Origin: CAYNYF01 sp964401385 | Lineage (GTDB): Bacteria > Planctomycetota > Phycisphaerae > SM23-33 | Length of the DNA stretch: 64,000 nucleotides | Reading direction: 5' to 3' | Assembly: GCA_964401385.1 (NCBI GenBank) | Contig: CAYNYF010000002.1 | Span: 1-64,000 of the forward strand | Shown: positions 8,401 through 16,660 of the stretch, in pieces | Layout of the letters: every line of letters begins with the position of its first letter | Numbering within the stretch: position 1 is the first letter of the stretch | Position numbers and translations under genes: made by a program | Notes under the pieces: generated by a model | Seen by the model: only the letters and a program-made list of their open reading frames with translations | Databases searched by the model: none | What the model was told of the DNA's origin: nothing

Positions 8401-10526
8401 GCATTGTCGGCAAGGCCGGCCATTTCCAGGCCAACCTGCTGCTGGACGGCACCGGGGCGAGGCGGACCACCCTCGGCTCGGCCAATGTCGCCGGCGACCT
8501 GGACGAGGTCCTGTGGTACATCACCGGCGCCATGGGCCGTCTCACCGTCAAAGGCACCGCCAGGGACAGCACGGTCCGCACCAGCGGCGACATCGCGGGA
8601 ATCACGCTGGGCGCGGCCAGCGGCAGCGACTTCCTGGCGGGCATGTCCGAAGAGACGTATCGACACGCTCACGACGCGGGCGACTTCGGGCCCACCCCCG
8701 CCCAGATCAGGTCGATCAGCATCCGGGGCTGGCGGGTGCCCAGGGAAGACCCCATACCCAAGTTCTTTGCCGACAGCAACTTTTCCGCCGCCACCATCGG
8801 CTCGGTGAGCCTGCTGAACGCCGAGCTGCTCGACGGCGACGAGTTCGGCGTCTTCGCGCTCAAGACCGGCTCGGGCAGGGAGATCCGCTCGGTCCGCTAT
8901 ACCGATCAGGCCAACAGGGACAACAACTGGCGATGGTCGCCCAGGGACGGCGACATCTACGCCGACCACGAGCTGGTCGCGGCCCTGGTCGGGGCGGCGG
9001 TGCAGTTCGATTCGCCGCCGGAAATCCGGGTCGAGCAGGACGGGGTGCTGATCCTCACCGGCCTGCGGTCCCAGCCGGTGGAGTTCGCTCTGGGCGAACT
9101 CGGCGAGGCCCCGGTCCAACTGATCTTTACCGTCTTGAACATCGGATCGGAGAACCTGACCATCGGCGCGCTGACGTTGGTCGACAACGAGGGATTCGAG
9201 ATCTCCCAGCCTCCGGCGACGCCCATCCTGCCCGGCGAGTTCACGACGTTTACACTGGAGATGTTGACGGACACGGAGGGGAACCGGTCCGCCACGGCCC
9301 AGATCGACAGCAACGACCCGGACGAGAGCCCCTTCAGCTTCCAGGTCATCGGGCGCGTGGGCGTCTCGGAGATCGCGCTCTCCCGGTCCGGGCTGGACGT
9401 CGCCGACGGGGAGGAAACGCCGATTCCCTTCGGCACGGTGGAGTACAACGCCACCGCCCCGGAGCAGACGTTCACCATCACCAACGTGGGCGAGGTCTCC
9501 CTGACGGTAGAAAACCTGGTCCTGAACAACAACACCGGCTTTGAGATCGTCACCTATCCCGACAGCAGCGTGCTGCCGGGTGCGTCGACGACCTTCGTGC
9601 TGCGGATGCTGACCGACACGGCCGGCGAGACGTCCGCCGACGTCCGCTTCGACAACAACGACACCGACGAGAATCCGTTCGACTTCCAGGTCGGCGGCGA
9701 GGTTCTGCCGCCGCAGCCGGAGATTGAGCTGTGGCGGTGGAACCCCAGCGGCGACATCCTGCTGGCGGACGGGCAGACGGCGGCGGTCAACTACGGCAGC
9801 GTGGGCCTGGGCGGGGACGTCCGGCAGCGGACGTTCATCATCAAGAACGTGGGCGAGGCGGACTTGGAGGTCGGCTCGATCGTCCTGGAAAACAACGACG
9901 GCTTCTTCGTGTACGAGCAGCCGGACCCGGTCGTCCCGCCCGGCGGGTCGACCGGCTTCCGGATTCGACTGTCGACCGACTCTATCGGCCAGAAGTCCGC
10001 CGACGTGCGCTTCGACAACAACGACGCCGACGAGAATCCCTTCAACTTCAGCGTCACCGCGATGGTGACCCCGGCAATCGACTCGGTCGTAACCGACCTG
10101 GGAGGCGGGCTATACGGCTACAGCCTCACTATCCGCTCGGACGACGGCATCCAGGCTTCCTACTTCGCGAACATGACGTTTGAGGGCGTGGACGGCAGCA
10201 TCGTGCAGATGAAGGCCATCATCCAGCCCGGCGTGCTGGAGTACGAAGTGGACACGGACACCGACGCCGCCGCCTATGACGGGCTGGGCACGCCGCCGTA
10301 CGACATGGACCGCGATTCCTACTTCCTGGGAGGGTTCGCCGCCGGCGACGTGATGGCGCTGGAGCAGTCGGACAACTACTACCATATCGAGGCCGGCACC
10401 GGCGTCGGCACCCTGCTTGAGGACGCCGAGCTGGCCTACATCGCCTGCACCGGCCAGGTGCACTTCTACGGCACCATCTCCCGGCAGGGCGTGACCTACA
10501 CGGTGGACGGGACCGCAACGATGTAG
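5436..10526 (+). CDS. giant exported protein: cyclophilin domain, LVIVD-like propeller, choice-of-anchor-D-like repeats
   Basis: 1,696 residues. The start is ATG 5436 with GGGGAG five bases upstream; the frame is open from 5322, but no better start exists. The N-terminus is basic and carries the planctomycetal motif FEPLESRLLLAA (23-34), typical of large surface proteins. Residues ~88-245 form a cyclophilin-type peptidyl-prolyl isomerase domain (VVVHRVIPGFMMQTGD, NDAQFFITHAG, HTVFGHVISGLDVLD). Residues ~395-715 hold repeated LYVAAGTKGLEVFDTSDP-like units typical of LVIVD propellers. Residues ~840-1050 contain two copies of a ~105-residue repeat (DATADVIQAPW...). Residues ~1195-1545 contain three immunoglobulin-like repeats with NVGEVSLTV and DENPF motifs. 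No PEP-CTERM or other anchor is evident at the C-terminus. The role is unknown; adhesion or envelope proteostasis are guesses. Confidence 0.88.
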   Translation: MYFSLPSSRRKPQKRSEPLPATFEPLESRLLLAAPEFASPLVDQWFATDAALTIGVDGYDADADPLTISVESDNPELSWFVPTGNRFARLHFVASDGVTDIGDIVLQLFETRSALAAGRFITLATNYVDPDTGELDPGGVPFYSDVVVHRVIPGFMMQTGDARNGDGTGGSGLGTFADEFDSELSLANAGVLAMANSGANTNDAQFFITHAGTPWLNQAHTVFGHVISGLDVLDTIVNLPRDDNDRPDDPPLLDYVEVLESDQDATVTFTAPADWAGQALVTVTLDDGQGNQTSQSFTIRPAIDNPGTFFATPDETINFIAGFHHDPAASPTLSISSSNSAATVSVDEVTNAVEITVPSNLWGMFEVTLTSTEGDFQRAEESFFVLVNGPDDPAVVGRAPAELYGTAMGIFQANDRLYVAAGTKGLEVFDTSDPANPDLLGTYYDADVIDEIRDVLVVGDIAYAANTFGGLLVLDVADPANITLIDQLDPDVGDPYNQIVTVTVVVEGDRAYVPQYANGLSIFDISDPYSITKLGRAKEIQEGLSLTSAVDVAVKGRYVYITEQALSGSQQGAIVVFDLIDPTNPRFAAGLSLPGQPWGIAVRDDMLYVPVMETGLVAINTRAPTRPRVVGQVAVTGQPWQIALLGDRAVLATNDGFALVVISDPATMMLEQRFSMPTWAQQVSISGNRIAVSDNWAGVVLLDADVLARRVVVDRRVTITDDQGVDVTISVSRAKAIAYTTGAGGGNIERLRIWPISSRASTRITTTRGQTTPIGAIEVVGSMGTLDGRTVELTGDMTVAGTISRLTLGNVDANHTITIGPRPAGDTRTAVTMTFGEVTDTSIFSETPIKSLTAVEWLDGDATADVIQAPWIGRLTTRGRRANLRLGIPGKAGDFQADLDLSGEGATRDTLASARIAGGLSNVAWDVDGSIGMLTIKGTVQDSSIDSSGPIRGITVCDWLDTDATADLIQAPWVSRLTTRGLRANARLGIVGKAGHFQANLLLDGTGARRTTLGSANVAGDLDEVLWYITGAMGRLTVKGTARDSTVRTSGDIAGITLGAASGSDFLAGMSEETYRHAHDAGDFGPTPAQIRSISIRGWRVPREDPIPKFFADSNFSAATIGSVSLLNAELLDGDEFGVFALKTGSGREIRSVRYTDQANRDNNWRWSPRDGDIYADHELVAALVGAAVQFDSPPEIRVEQDGVLILTGLRSQPVEFALGELGEAPVQLIFTVLNIGSENLTIGALTLVDNEGFEISQPPATPILPGEFTTFTLEMLTDTEGNRSATAQIDSNDPDESPFSFQVIGRVGVSEIALSRSGLDVADGEETPIPFGTVEYNATAPEQTFTITNVGEVSLTVENLVLNNNTGFEIVTYPDSSVLPGASTTFVLRMLTDTAGETSADVRFDNNDTDENPFDFQVGGEVLPPQPEIELWRWNPSGDILLADGQTAAVNYGSVGLGGDVRQRTFIIKNVGEADLEVGSIVLENNDGFFVYEQPDPVVPPGGSTGFRIRLSTDSIGQKSADVRFDNNDADENPFNFSVTAMVTPAIDSVVTDLGGGLYGYSLTIRSDDGIQASYFANMTFEGVDGSIVQMKAIIQPGVLEYEVDTDTDAAAYDGLGTPPYDMDRDSYFLGGFAAGDVMALEQSDNYYHIEAGTGVGTLLEDAELAYIACTGQVHFYGTISRQGVTYTVDGTATM

Positions 10527-10579
10527 ACGGAACGGCCGACCGGCGCGGGCAAGGCCGCCGCTGCTCAGGCCCGGCGCGC

Positions 10580-11530
10580 TCAGCCGGCTCGCCGCTTCAG
10601 GGCCGTGCGGGCCAGCTCGCTGCAACGCATCCACCGGACGCCGGCGCCGAAGGCCTTCTCGACCCGCCCGAACAGCTTCTCCAGCCCGGCCAGTCCGGCG
10701 CAGCGGCCGTTGGAGAAGAGCGACTGCCAGTGCGTCAGAATGACGATGGGCAGCCCCGCGTCGAACAGATCGCGGATCTTTCCCCGCCGGCCGTCGGCGG
10801 TGAGCCACTGGTCGATGCCGCTTTCGACGGCGGCGCGGGCGGCGCGGGCCGAGCCGGCGTCCTGGCTGGCCCACAGCCGGTCGTCGGTGTTGGCCGGCAC
10901 CGTCACCGTCACCAGGCTGGCCTTCTTGTCCCGCCAGGCGATCCACGGCCAGCGGGGCCTGGCCGAGCCCAGACAGTGGAGGAAGTACCAGGCGAACTTG
11001 CGGCCGGTGACCCGTCGGGTGGCCCGGGCGATGGCCTCGGCGTAGCGCTTCTCGTTGTCGATGCCCGCCGCCCAGGGCGAGGTGACGCCGTTGGGCGGAA
11101 GCCCCACGTTCTTGAGGATGCGCATCGCCAGGGCGATGTAATCGGCCATCTCGCTCACGGACGCCCGCGAGACCCACGCGTCCTCGTAGACGTGCAGGTA
11201 TCGGCCGCGGGCCAGGTCATAGGCGGCTTGGTGGGTCAGCAGCTCGACGGTGATGTCGAAGAGCGGGGCGATCCGCTCCCGGGCGACCTTGAGGAACCCT
11301 TGCAGGTGCCGATCGGGCACGTAGTTGAGTCCTTCGTCCAGCCGGCCCAACTGGGAGGGCATGGGCAGCACGCTGAACTTTCCGGCCGCCCCGTATCGCC
11401 GGCAGATGCCCGCAAAGTCCCGCGCCACCGCGTTGGGAATGAGGTGCACGCACTGCTGCTGGGGGTGCAGCCAGTACGCCAGGTTCACCGGCGCCCCGTC
11501 GTCCACAATCAGCGAGATCGGTATAGCCAA
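10580..11530 (-). CDS. polysaccharide-deacetylase-like (NodB/GH57-fold) protein
   Basis: 316 residues. The opening AIPISLIVDDGAPVN has the Asp-Asp at strand 1 that binds metal in NodB-fold deacetylases, and a late GLPIVILTHWQSLFSNG supplies a possible catalytic His. The middle does not match well-known deacetylases, so this is a family-level guess. The start is TTG at 11530 with AGGAG seven bases upstream; no ATG lies nearby. No signal peptide. It follows the DUF1961 gene with a 15-base gap on the same strand, so the two are probably an operon, and the partner points to carbohydrate metabolism. Confidence 0.6.
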   Translation of the reverse strand: MAIPISLIVDDGAPVNLAYWLHPQQQCVHLIPNAVARDFAGICRRYGAAGKFSVLPMPSQLGRLDEGLNYVPDRHLQGFLKVARERIAPLFDITVELLTHQAAYDLARGRYLHVYEDAWVSRASVSEMADYIALAMRILKNVGLPPNGVTSPWAAGIDNEKRYAEAIARATRRVTGRKFAWYFLHCLGSARPRWPWIAWRDKKASLVTVTVPANTDDRLWASQDAGSARAARAAVESGIDQWLTADGRRGKIRDLFDAGLPIVILTHWQSLFSNGRCAGLAGLEKLFGRVEKAFGAGVRWMRCSELARTALKRRAG

Positions 11531-11545
11531 CGGAAAACTCCTGTC

Positions 11546-12229
11546 TCAACGCTGTGTTGAGCCTCGGCCCAGGGCCGTGACCTTGAAGTTGGAGAATCGC
11601 GCGATCGCCTTCGCCCCGATGACGCGGAAGCCGACCTTCCCGGAAGTGGGAATCTCATCCGGGAGCTCGCCCGGGTCGGTGAAGCCGCTGGCGATGGCGC
11701 CGTTCACCTGGAGCTGGCAGGTTCGCCCGGCCTTGATGAAGGCGACGTGATAGGGCGTGCGGATCTGCCTGCACAGGTCCTCGCCCTGGCCCATGAGGTG
11801 CAGCCCCGGGTTGCGCCGCCAATTCGACACGCCCGTGTGCTCGCCCTTGTCGTCGTATCGGCTGACCGAGCAGTGATACGAGCGGGTGGTGGCGTTCTCG
11901 CCGACGTAGTCGTCAAAGACACCGGCGCGGGCGGGTACGCCGGTGATGGCGTCTTCGCCGCCCAGCCCCTTCATGGCCAGGAAGGTGATCACCAGCCCGT
12001 TCTTCTCGGCCACGAACAGGTCGTACTCGACGCAGATGTTGTCCGGAAAATCCCGCTTGCAGAAGGCCATGCAGCCGGCGCCCCCCTGCCTGGAGCCGCT
12101 GCAATCCAGCCGCAGCACGCCGCCGGCGACGATGCCGGCGCCTTCCACCAGACCTTCCAGGTGCCAGTTGTCCAGGTCCTCGAAGCGGTCCTCGTGGATG
12201 AGATTGCCCTCCGGAGCGATCTTTTCCAT
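11546..12229 (-). CDS. DUF1961 family protein (YesU-like, lectin-fold)
   Basis: 227 residues. The order of motifs resembles DUF1961 proteins such as Bacillus YesU, which lies in a rhamnogalacturonan utilisation cluster. They are GNLIHEDRFEDLDNWHLEG at the N-terminus, then GGVLRLDCSG, GLVITFLAMKG, RSYHCSVSRYDDKGEHTGVSNWRRNPG, and a final GKVGFRVIGAKAIARFSNFKV strand typical of concanavalin-like jelly rolls. No signal peptide. The biochemical role of the family is not established; binding or hydrolysis of a plant-type polysaccharide fragment is likely. The start is the ATG at 12229, with no good alternative. First gene of a two-gene operon with the deacetylase-like gene. Confidence 0.72.
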   Translation of the reverse strand: MEKIAPEGNLIHEDRFEDLDNWHLEGLVEGAGIVAGGVLRLDCSGSRQGGAGCMAFCKRDFPDNICVEYDLFVAEKNGLVITFLAMKGLGGEDAITGVPARAGVFDDYVGENATTRSYHCSVSRYDDKGEHTGVSNWRRNPGLHLMGQGEDLCRQIRTPYHVAFIKAGRTCQLQVNGAIASGFTDPGELPDEIPTSGKVGFRVIGAKAIARFSNFKVTALGRGSTQR

Positions 12230-12247
12230 CTCTGCCCGCCTTTCGGT

Positions 12248-12275
12248 TTGACAAAGCGCGCTCGGCGATTACGCT
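12248..12275 (+). promoter_or_regulatory. putative sigma-70-type promoter for the aminotransferase
   Basis: A perfect TTGACA (12248-12253), a 16-base spacer and TACGCT (12270-12275). It sits in the divergent gap between the DUF1961 gene and the aminotransferase. The predicted start is near 12283, about 40 bases before the ATG at 12324. Confidence 0.45.
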
Positions 12276-12323
12276 ACTTGGGCCGCCGGTTCAGTCGGTC
12301 CAGCGACATTGTCGGGAGAAACC

Positions 12324-13517
12324 ATGGAACTGTCCAGCAGGATCAAAGCCGTCAGCCCCAGCGCGACGATTGCGGCCAGCATGCGCGTCAAGCAGATGCT
12401 CGCCGAGGGCATCGACGTGGTCGACTTCGGGGTGGGCGAGCCGGACTTCGACACGCCGCGGTTCATCAAGGAGGCGGCCGAGGCGGCGCTGGAGGCCGGG
12501 GACACGAAGTACGCCCCGCGCGCCGCGGCCAAGCTCAAGGCGGCCATCGCCGGGAAGCTCAAGAGGGAAAACGGCCTGGAGGTTGGGTCCGATCAGGTGC
12601 TGGTGACCTTCGGCGCCAAGCACGCCCTGTACAACGCCTTCCAGGTGCTGCTGAACCCGGGCGATAAGGTGCTGATCCCGACCCCGTACTGGGTCAGCTA
12701 CGCCGAGCAGGTCAAGCTGGCCGGCGGGGAGTGCGCGTTCCTCCCGACCGGGCCGCAGACGCACTTCAAGATCACGCCCGACCAGCTCCGGACCAGCGCC
12801 GGCGGGGCGAAGGTTCTGCTGCTCAATAACCCGTGCAACCCCACCGGTGTGACGTATACGCCGCAGGAGCTGAAGGCCATCGCCAAGGCGGTTCTGGGGA
12901 CGAACCTGATTGTTTTCTCGGACGAGATTTACGAAAAGCTCATCTACGGCGACACGAAGTTCGCCAGCTTTGCGGCCATGGATGATCGCCTGCCCGAGCG
13001 GACGCTGACCTTCAACGGCCTGTCCAAGACCTTCGCCATGACCGGCTGGCGGATGGGCTGGGTGGCCGGACCGGCCGATGTCCTCAAGGCCATGGCCACG
13101 CTTGCGTCCCACCAGACGACCAATCCGGTCAGCTTCTGCCAGGCCGCCGCCCTGTCCGCGTACACCCACCCCACGGCCGCGGGCGAGATCGAGGCGATGC
13201 GGAGTAAGTTCGAGAAGCGCGGCCGCTACATGCACGAACGGCTCGCCGCCATCGAGGGCGTCACCTGCGTCCGGCCGACCGGGGCGTTCTACTGCTTCCC
13301 GGACGTCTCGGCCCAGTACGGCAGGGCGTTCGCCAAGGAAAGGGTTGAAGACTCAATGGATTTCGCCCGTCTCTGCCTGGAGAAGGCGAAGGTCGCGATG
13401 GTGCCGGGGGCGGCCTTCGGCGAGGACCGCTGCGTGAGGCTTTCCTTCGCCACCGGCATGGATCGGATCGAAGCCGGCCTCGACCGCCTGGAGAAACTGC
13501 TGAAGCAGGGCGGCTGA
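12324..13517 (+). CDS. aspC: class I/II pyridoxal-phosphate aminotransferase (aspartate aminotransferase type)
   Basis: 397-residue fold type I PLP enzyme that probably transfers the amino group between aspartate and 2-oxoglutarate. It opens with LSSRIKAVSPSATIAASMR and VDFGVGEPDFDTP, typical of the subgroup 1-gamma (Thermus/Bacillus-like) aspartate aminotransferases. NNPCNPTG near residue 170, the PLP lysine in GLSKTFAMTGWRMGW near residue 235, and the substrate arginine in CVRLSFA near the end are all present. The ATG at 12324 with GGGAGA five bases upstream is preferred over an in-frame TTG at 12309. Prephenate or other amino-acid substrates are possible in this subgroup. Confidence 0.9.
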   Translation: MELSSRIKAVSPSATIAASMRVKQMLAEGIDVVDFGVGEPDFDTPRFIKEAAEAALEAGDTKYAPRAAAKLKAAIAGKLKRENGLEVGSDQVLVTFGAKHALYNAFQVLLNPGDKVLIPTPYWVSYAEQVKLAGGECAFLPTGPQTHFKITPDQLRTSAGGAKVLLLNNPCNPTGVTYTPQELKAIAKAVLGTNLIVFSDEIYEKLIYGDTKFASFAAMDDRLPERTLTFNGLSKTFAMTGWRMGWVAGPADVLKAMATLASHQTTNPVSFCQAAALSAYTHPTAAGEIEAMRSKFEKRGRYMHERLAAIEGVTCVRPTGAFYCFPDVSAQYGRAFAKERVEDSMDFARLCLEKAKVAMVPGAAFGEDRCVRLSFATGMDRIEAGLDRLEKLLKQGG

Positions 13518-13535
13518 TCCGGGGACCCGACGGGT

Positions 13536-15224
13536 TCAGCCGGCGGCGTGCTGGTTGCTGACGGCCTGACGGTGCATCCGGCAGAGGCTCTGCCAAGTGG
13601 CGGCGACGCGATCGGTCAGCCCCATGTTCTGAAGCGACAGCGCCAGTGACGCTCGAAGCTGCTCGTCGCCGGGGGCCAGGGCGGCGGCTTTCTCCATGTG
13701 CTCGACGGCCTGAGCGAACTGGCGGCGGTCGGTGTACAACACCGCCAGCCGGTAGTGCAGGCTCACGGAATTGCCGTTCAGCGCCAGGGCCGTCTTGAAG
13801 GTCTCGATGGCGTCCTCGGTCCGGCCCAGGTCCTGCTGCGTGATGCCCAGCCGGATGATGGCGGCGGTATAGTCGGGGTTGATGCGCACGGCCTCCTCGA
13901 ACTCCCTGCCGGCCTCGCCCAGCCGGCCCTCGGCCCGCAGCAGAACGCCATAGCGGTAGCGAAGGTCGGCGTAGTCGGGGTGTTTTTCAACCTCCTCGGC
14001 GTGCCGCGAGAGTTGCAATTTCAGCAGGTCGGCCCGGTCCAGCTCCGGCTCGGCCGCCGCAGGGTCCTCCCCCATCGCCAACGACTTCTCCAGCTCCTGG
14101 GCCGTGGCGGCCTTGAGCTGGAGGCAGGCCATTTCCTTCAGCAGCACGCCGGAGTTGGGCTCGACGGCCGCTGCCAGTTGAAAGCTGTTGATCGCCTCCT
14201 CCGGCCGGGCGGCCGCCGCCTGCGCGACACCCAGACCAACGTAACTGGTCAACAGGCGGTCGTTGATCTCGGCGGCTTGGTGGAAGGCCTCGGCCGCCTC
14301 AGCCCACCTACCGTTCAAGAGGTGATGGGTCCCCAGGGAGATCCTCGCCTCCAGGTAGTCCGGTTGGGCCTCCAACGCGGCCAGGAAATGGATCATCGCC
14401 TCGTCGTCCTGACTGGTGTCGCTGAGCAGTCGAGCCAGCCGCAGGTGCAGGTCGGCGAACGGACCCTGAATCTCCAGCAGCTTGTGCAGACGCTCGATTG
14501 CCTCGCGGATCTGCCCGGATCGGACCAGCACCTCCACCTCATCGTCTAGCAGGGCCCAGTTGTCCGGCTCCATGGCGATGGCGGTCTCGAAGGCGGCGAT
14601 GGCATCATCGTTCCGCCCGTTGCGGTAGTACAGGTGCGCCAGCATGACGATGTTGGCCGAGTCCTCCGGCGCCAGACCGCGGAGGCGCTCGTACTGCAAG
14701 ATAGCCTCGTCCACATCGTCGCGAAGCAGGGAGACGGCGGCGAGTCGTTGCCGGGCCGACACGCAGTCGTCCTGGGCGCGGACCACGTCGCGATAGTACT
14801 CGGCGGCCTCGTCGCTGCGCGAGAGCTTCTCCAGGCAGTAGCCCACGGCAAACAGCACCGCCGGGGCGCCGGGGTGGGTTCGATTGGCGACCTGCAAGTG
14901 CTCCAGGGCCTTTTGCGAGTCGCCCATGTCGTCGTACGCCGCGGCCAGGGCCAGCCGGGCGGGCAGATGATCCGGCTCCAGCCGGCAGGCCTCGGACAGA
15001 TGACCGGCCGCCTGGGTGAGCTGCATGCCCCGCAGGTAGGCCAGGCCCAGTTCGTAGCGGAGGCTGCCCCGGTCGGGCTGCTGGCGGCAGAGGTCTTCCA
15101 GCTCGGCCACCGACTTGCCGGCGCCGTGGCGGAAGAAGCGCTCCAGCGTCTCCCCGACGTTGGCTTCCAGCCCCTTTCCCAGAATCTCCAGCAGAGAACT
15201 CACCGCTCGGAAGACCTTTCTCAA
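13536..15224 (-). CDS. large TPR repeat protein
   Basis: 562 residues with about fourteen TPR units throughout (for example GSLRYELGLAYLRGMQLTQA and AIETFKTALALNGNSVSLHY). There is no signal peptide and no catalytic domain. The reading frame begins with a TTG at 15224 that overlaps the TGA of the upstream TPR gene (TTGA). A GTG at 15203 is an alternative start; both have AAAGG nearby. Direct coupling to the upstream TPR gene suggests that the two proteins are made in step and may work together. Function unknown. Confidence 0.82.
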   Translation of the reverse strand: MRKVFRAVSSLLEILGKGLEANVGETLERFFRHGAGKSVAELEDLCRQQPDRGSLRYELGLAYLRGMQLTQAAGHLSEACRLEPDHLPARLALAAAYDDMGDSQKALEHLQVANRTHPGAPAVLFAVGYCLEKLSRSDEAAEYYRDVVRAQDDCVSARQRLAAVSLLRDDVDEAILQYERLRGLAPEDSANIVMLAHLYYRNGRNDDAIAAFETAIAMEPDNWALLDDEVEVLVRSGQIREAIERLHKLLEIQGPFADLHLRLARLLSDTSQDDEAMIHFLAALEAQPDYLEARISLGTHHLLNGRWAEAAEAFHQAAEINDRLLTSYVGLGVAQAAAARPEEAINSFQLAAAVEPNSGVLLKEMACLQLKAATAQELEKSLAMGEDPAAAEPELDRADLLKLQLSRHAEEVEKHPDYADLRYRYGVLLRAEGRLGEAGREFEEAVRINPDYTAAIIRLGITQQDLGRTEDAIETFKTALALNGNSVSLHYRLAVLYTDRRQFAQAVEHMEKAAALAPGDEQLRASLALSLQNMGLTDRVAATWQSLCRMHRQAVSNQHAAG

Positions 15225-16483
15225 GCCGCCAGCGAGGCCAGCCGCTCGGCTGCGCGGTCGTAACGGCCGTTCAGTTCCAGGGCGCGGCGGTAGTGGCTGC
15301 CGGCGGATTCGGCCATCCCGCGATGCCGCATCAGATCGCCCAGGCGCACGTGAACGTCGGGCCAGTCGCCGCCGGCGCGAATGGCCCGGTCGAGATATTT
15401 AATCGCCCGATCGACCTCGCCGGCGCCGGCGTCCAGCTCGGCGTGTCGCAGCATGGCCTTGACGGAGGTCGGGTCGATCTCGATGGCCCGCAGGAGGTGG
15501 TCCCTGGCCGGCTTCGAGCGGCCCAGCCGCATCGAGACCACGCCCGCCAGGTAGTGCAGCTCGGCCTGATCGGCGTGACGGGCCAGGGCCGTAGCCAATA
15601 CCAGCATCACCACCTCGAAGAGTTCCTCGTCGACGTCGCTGGGCGGCAGGGCGAGGAGGGCCTCGACGAAGTCCGGCTCGTCCGCGGCGTATTCGGCGAG
15701 CTGGCCGATCAGAGACGCCTGGGGCGGGTGGCGGCTCTCGGGCAGGGCGATGGTGATTGTCCGGGCGGCGGGGGCGTCACCGACAGTTGGTAGGCGGCTG
15801 GCGGCGTCGGCGGCCAGGCACAACTGATACGCCGTCATCATGTCTTCCGGGCGAAGCACCCAGGCTCGCTGAAAGGCCTTGACCGCCGCGGGGAAATCAC
15901 CGCGGGCGCACTCGATCAGCCCCAGGCGGCGATGCGCCTCGGCCGAGGTGCAATCGCGCTCGACCGCGCGCAGCAGATGCTCGCGGGCGGTGTCGTAATC
16001 ATCCTCGGCGGCGTGAAAGAGGCCCAACTGCAAGTGCAGCTCGGCCGAGTCGCCAAGTCGGCGCAGGGCCGCCGTCAGCGTCATGATCGCCAGCGACCGG
16101 CGGCGGCTGCGCCAGTAGCCTTGGGCGAGACGAATCTGCGCCGGCACGTCGTCGCGGTTGGACCGGGCGACCACCTCGGCCTGTTCGGCGCAGCGCTCGT
16201 ACTGCCCGGAACGGGCGTACACGAAGAAGAGGTACTCGGCCAGCTCGGAGCGGTTGCCGATCAGGGCCACGGCCTGGCGGAAGCGTCGGCCGGCCTCGAT
16301 GAACTGGCCGGATCGGAGGTGGGCGATGCCCATGGCGCGGTGCGACATCGCGCTGTAGTAGCGAGCCAGGCGGCCCGGCACGTCTTCCCGGCGGACCAGC
16401 CGGCCCAGCAGCTCCACCGCCGTGGAGTATTCACCCGCGCGGTATGCTCGCATGCCTTCAACAAAGGAATTCAGAAGGCTCAT
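15221..16483 (-). CDS. TPR repeat protein
   Basis: 420 residues starting at ATG 16483, which has GGAGG eight bases upstream; an upstream in-frame start at 16567 is less likely. The whole chain is TPR repeats (for example LARYYSAMSHRAMGIAHL, HLQLGLFHAAEDDYDTAREH, KAMLRHAELDAGAGEVDRAI). No signal peptide or membrane helix. The stop codon overlaps the start of the next TPR gene by four bases. A region of low TPR identity near residues 230-290 (SLIGQLAEYAADEPDFVEAL) may act as a spacer. Partner and role unknown. Confidence 0.83.
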   Translation of the reverse strand: MSLLNSFVEGMRAYRAGEYSTAVELLGRLVRREDVPGRLARYYSAMSHRAMGIAHLRSGQFIEAGRRFRQAVALIGNRSELAEYLFFVYARSGQYERCAEQAEVVARSNRDDVPAQIRLAQGYWRSRRRSLAIMTLTAALRRLGDSAELHLQLGLFHAAEDDYDTAREHLLRAVERDCTSAEAHRRLGLIECARGDFPAAVKAFQRAWVLRPEDMMTAYQLCLAADAASRLPTVGDAPAARTITIALPESRHPPQASLIGQLAEYAADEPDFVEALLALPPSDVDEELFEVVMLVLATALARHADQAELHYLAGVVSMRLGRSKPARDHLLRAIEIDPTSVKAMLRHAELDAGAGEVDRAIKYLDRAIRAGGDWPDVHVRLGDLMRHRGMAESAGSHYRRALELNGRYDRAAERLASLAA

Positions 16484-16660
16484 GCTCCGTTTCCTCCGAG
16501 GGTCCGTGCCTGCCTGCAAGCCCTGCCGGACAGTTGGCGGGCGGGTGGTGGACGGGTCCGCCGCCACCGGTAATTCTTATCGGCATGGCGGCGGTCCCGG
16601 TGAAGTATCGGCCGGGCGGAAGATGCACTCGGCGTCGGCGGGCGAGTGTAGCTGCGGATG

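Noticed and set aside
5457..9119. Minus-strand frame of 1,220 codons opposite the exoprotein
   Set aside because: High-GC shadow with repetitive Gly/Asp/Val/His composition, no ribosome binding site and no recognisable domain.
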